Of a DNA stretch of 6,382 bases, positions 5,952 to 6,382 are shown piece after piece. The DNA comes from Pseudobdellovibrionaceae bacterium. Lineage in GTDB: Bacteria > Bdellovibrionota > Bdellovibrionia > Bdellovibrionales > Bdellovibrionaceae. A program made the translations under genes and the position numbers. Numbering within the stretch: the first letter of the stretch is position 1; each line of letters starts with the position of its first letter. The stretch spans positions 1 through 6,382 of the forward strand of contig CANCBY010000145.1 in assembly GCA_947374445.1 (NCBI GenBank), written 5' to 3'. Under the pieces are notes generated by a model, which saw nothing but the letters and a program-made list of their open reading frames with translations, had not been told where the DNA came from and ran no database searches.

Positions 5952-6382
5952 ATGTCTAAGTTCATGACTTTTAATTTACGCTCTGAACAGTACGGCTTTC
6001 CGATCGAAGTCGTCCGCGAGATCAATCGCGTGGCCGAGATCACTCCGGTGCCGAAAACGCCTGATTTCGTGCGTGGCGTGATGAACCTGCGAGGTCGGAT
6101 CATACCGGTCGTCGACCTTCGGCTAAAATTTGGTTTTGAAAAATGCGAAAATACCAGAGACACATGCATTGTCGTGATCGAAGCCGAAGTCGGAATGGTG
6201 GGTTTGGTGGTAGACTCTGTCCGCGAAGTCGTCGATTTAGCAAAAGAACAAATCCAAACTCCACCTCAACTAGGCAAGCCCGGAGAAACTTCATTTATTC
6301 AAGGTCTCGGTAAAATAAATGATAACGTGATTATTTTAATTGATGTGCTCAGTGCTTTCTCGAAAGAAAAAATGGCAGACCT
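5952..6382 (+). CDS. cheW: Chemotaxis coupling protein CheW (C-terminal end beyond right edge)
   Basis: CheW is the cytoplasmic adaptor that links chemoreceptors to the histidine kinase CheA in receptor arrays. The 143 visible residues cover nearly the whole single CheW domain. They include FNLRSEQYGFPIEVVREI (7-24), the signature GVMNLRGRIIPVVDLRLKF (42-60), VVIEAEVGMVGLVVDSVREV (74-93), IQTPPQ (101-106), FIQGLGKIND (115-124) and VIILIDV (126-132). E. coli CheW has 167 residues and a longer N-terminus, so about 10-20 residues are probably missing at the right edge. No receiver or kinase domain is visible in the window, so a stand-alone CheW is more likely than a CheV or CheA fusion, though the edge prevents certainty. 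The gene is preceded by a terminator and its own sigma-28-like promoter, so it is likely expressed with flagellar genes rather than with the upstream genes. Confidence 0.95.
   Translation, partial: MSKFMTFNLRSEQYGFPIEVVREINRVAEITPVPKTPDFVRGVMNLRGRIIPVVDLRLKFGFEKCENTRDTCIVVIEAEVGMVGLVVDSVREVVDLAKEQIQTPPQLGKPGETSFIQGLGKINDNVIILIDVLSAFSKEKMAD

Noticed and set aside
1..6382. Mobile elements, CRISPR arrays, tRNA/rRNA genes, toxin-antitoxin or defence systems
   Set aside because: I saw no transposase, terminal repeats, spaced direct repeats, tRNA-like cloverleaf or defence-type domains. Genes are closely packed and of ordinary families.

Overview
The window holds six protein-coding genes in a bacterial chromosome of roughly balanced GC content. 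Every gene belongs to a familiar family. I infer a proteobacterium-like, motile, chemotactic organism. A Bdellovibrio-type bacterium (Bdellovibrionota) fits best, given the PcnB-type nucleotidyltransferase, the flagellar-type promoter and the general protein character. That placement is inference, not something the sequence proves.

Layout. The left third is on the minus strand: an alpha/beta-hydrolase of the YbfF/ABHD11 esterase type (662-1510), followed 32 bp downstream by a DEAD-box RNA helicase that leaves the window at its left edge (1-629). The other four genes are on the plus strand. They are a PcnB-type poly(A) polymerase / tRNA nucleotidyltransferase (1516-2724), the chaperone HtpG (2818-4725), a YqjM-type old yellow enzyme with a TTG start (4781-5830), and CheW (5952 to the right edge, lacking only its C-terminal end). 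The hydrolase and pcnB diverge with only 5 bp between their start codons.

Control signals. A perfect 10-bp stem terminator follows the flavin oxidoreductase. A good match to a sigma-28 (FliA) promoter, TAAAGTAA-N11-GTCGAAAA, lies just upstream of cheW, so cheW is probably transcribed separately with the flagellar regulon. A sigma-70-like promoter for pcnB lies inside the 5' end of the hydrolase gene, and a weaker candidate precedes htpG. Between htpG and the flavin oxidoreductase there are three tandem copies of a 10-11 bp A-tract unit, directly in front of the Shine-Dalgarno site.

How the genes relate. The helicase and the poly(A) polymerase both fit bacterial RNA turnover and flank the hydrolase. 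HtpG and the old yellow enzyme fit stress or redox housekeeping and may be co-transcribed, because no terminator is visible between them. CheW belongs to chemotaxis and is set apart by terminator and promoter. I found no mobile element, CRISPR array, tRNA, rRNA or clear sign of an undescribed system. The points worth a second look are regulatory rather than new protein families.
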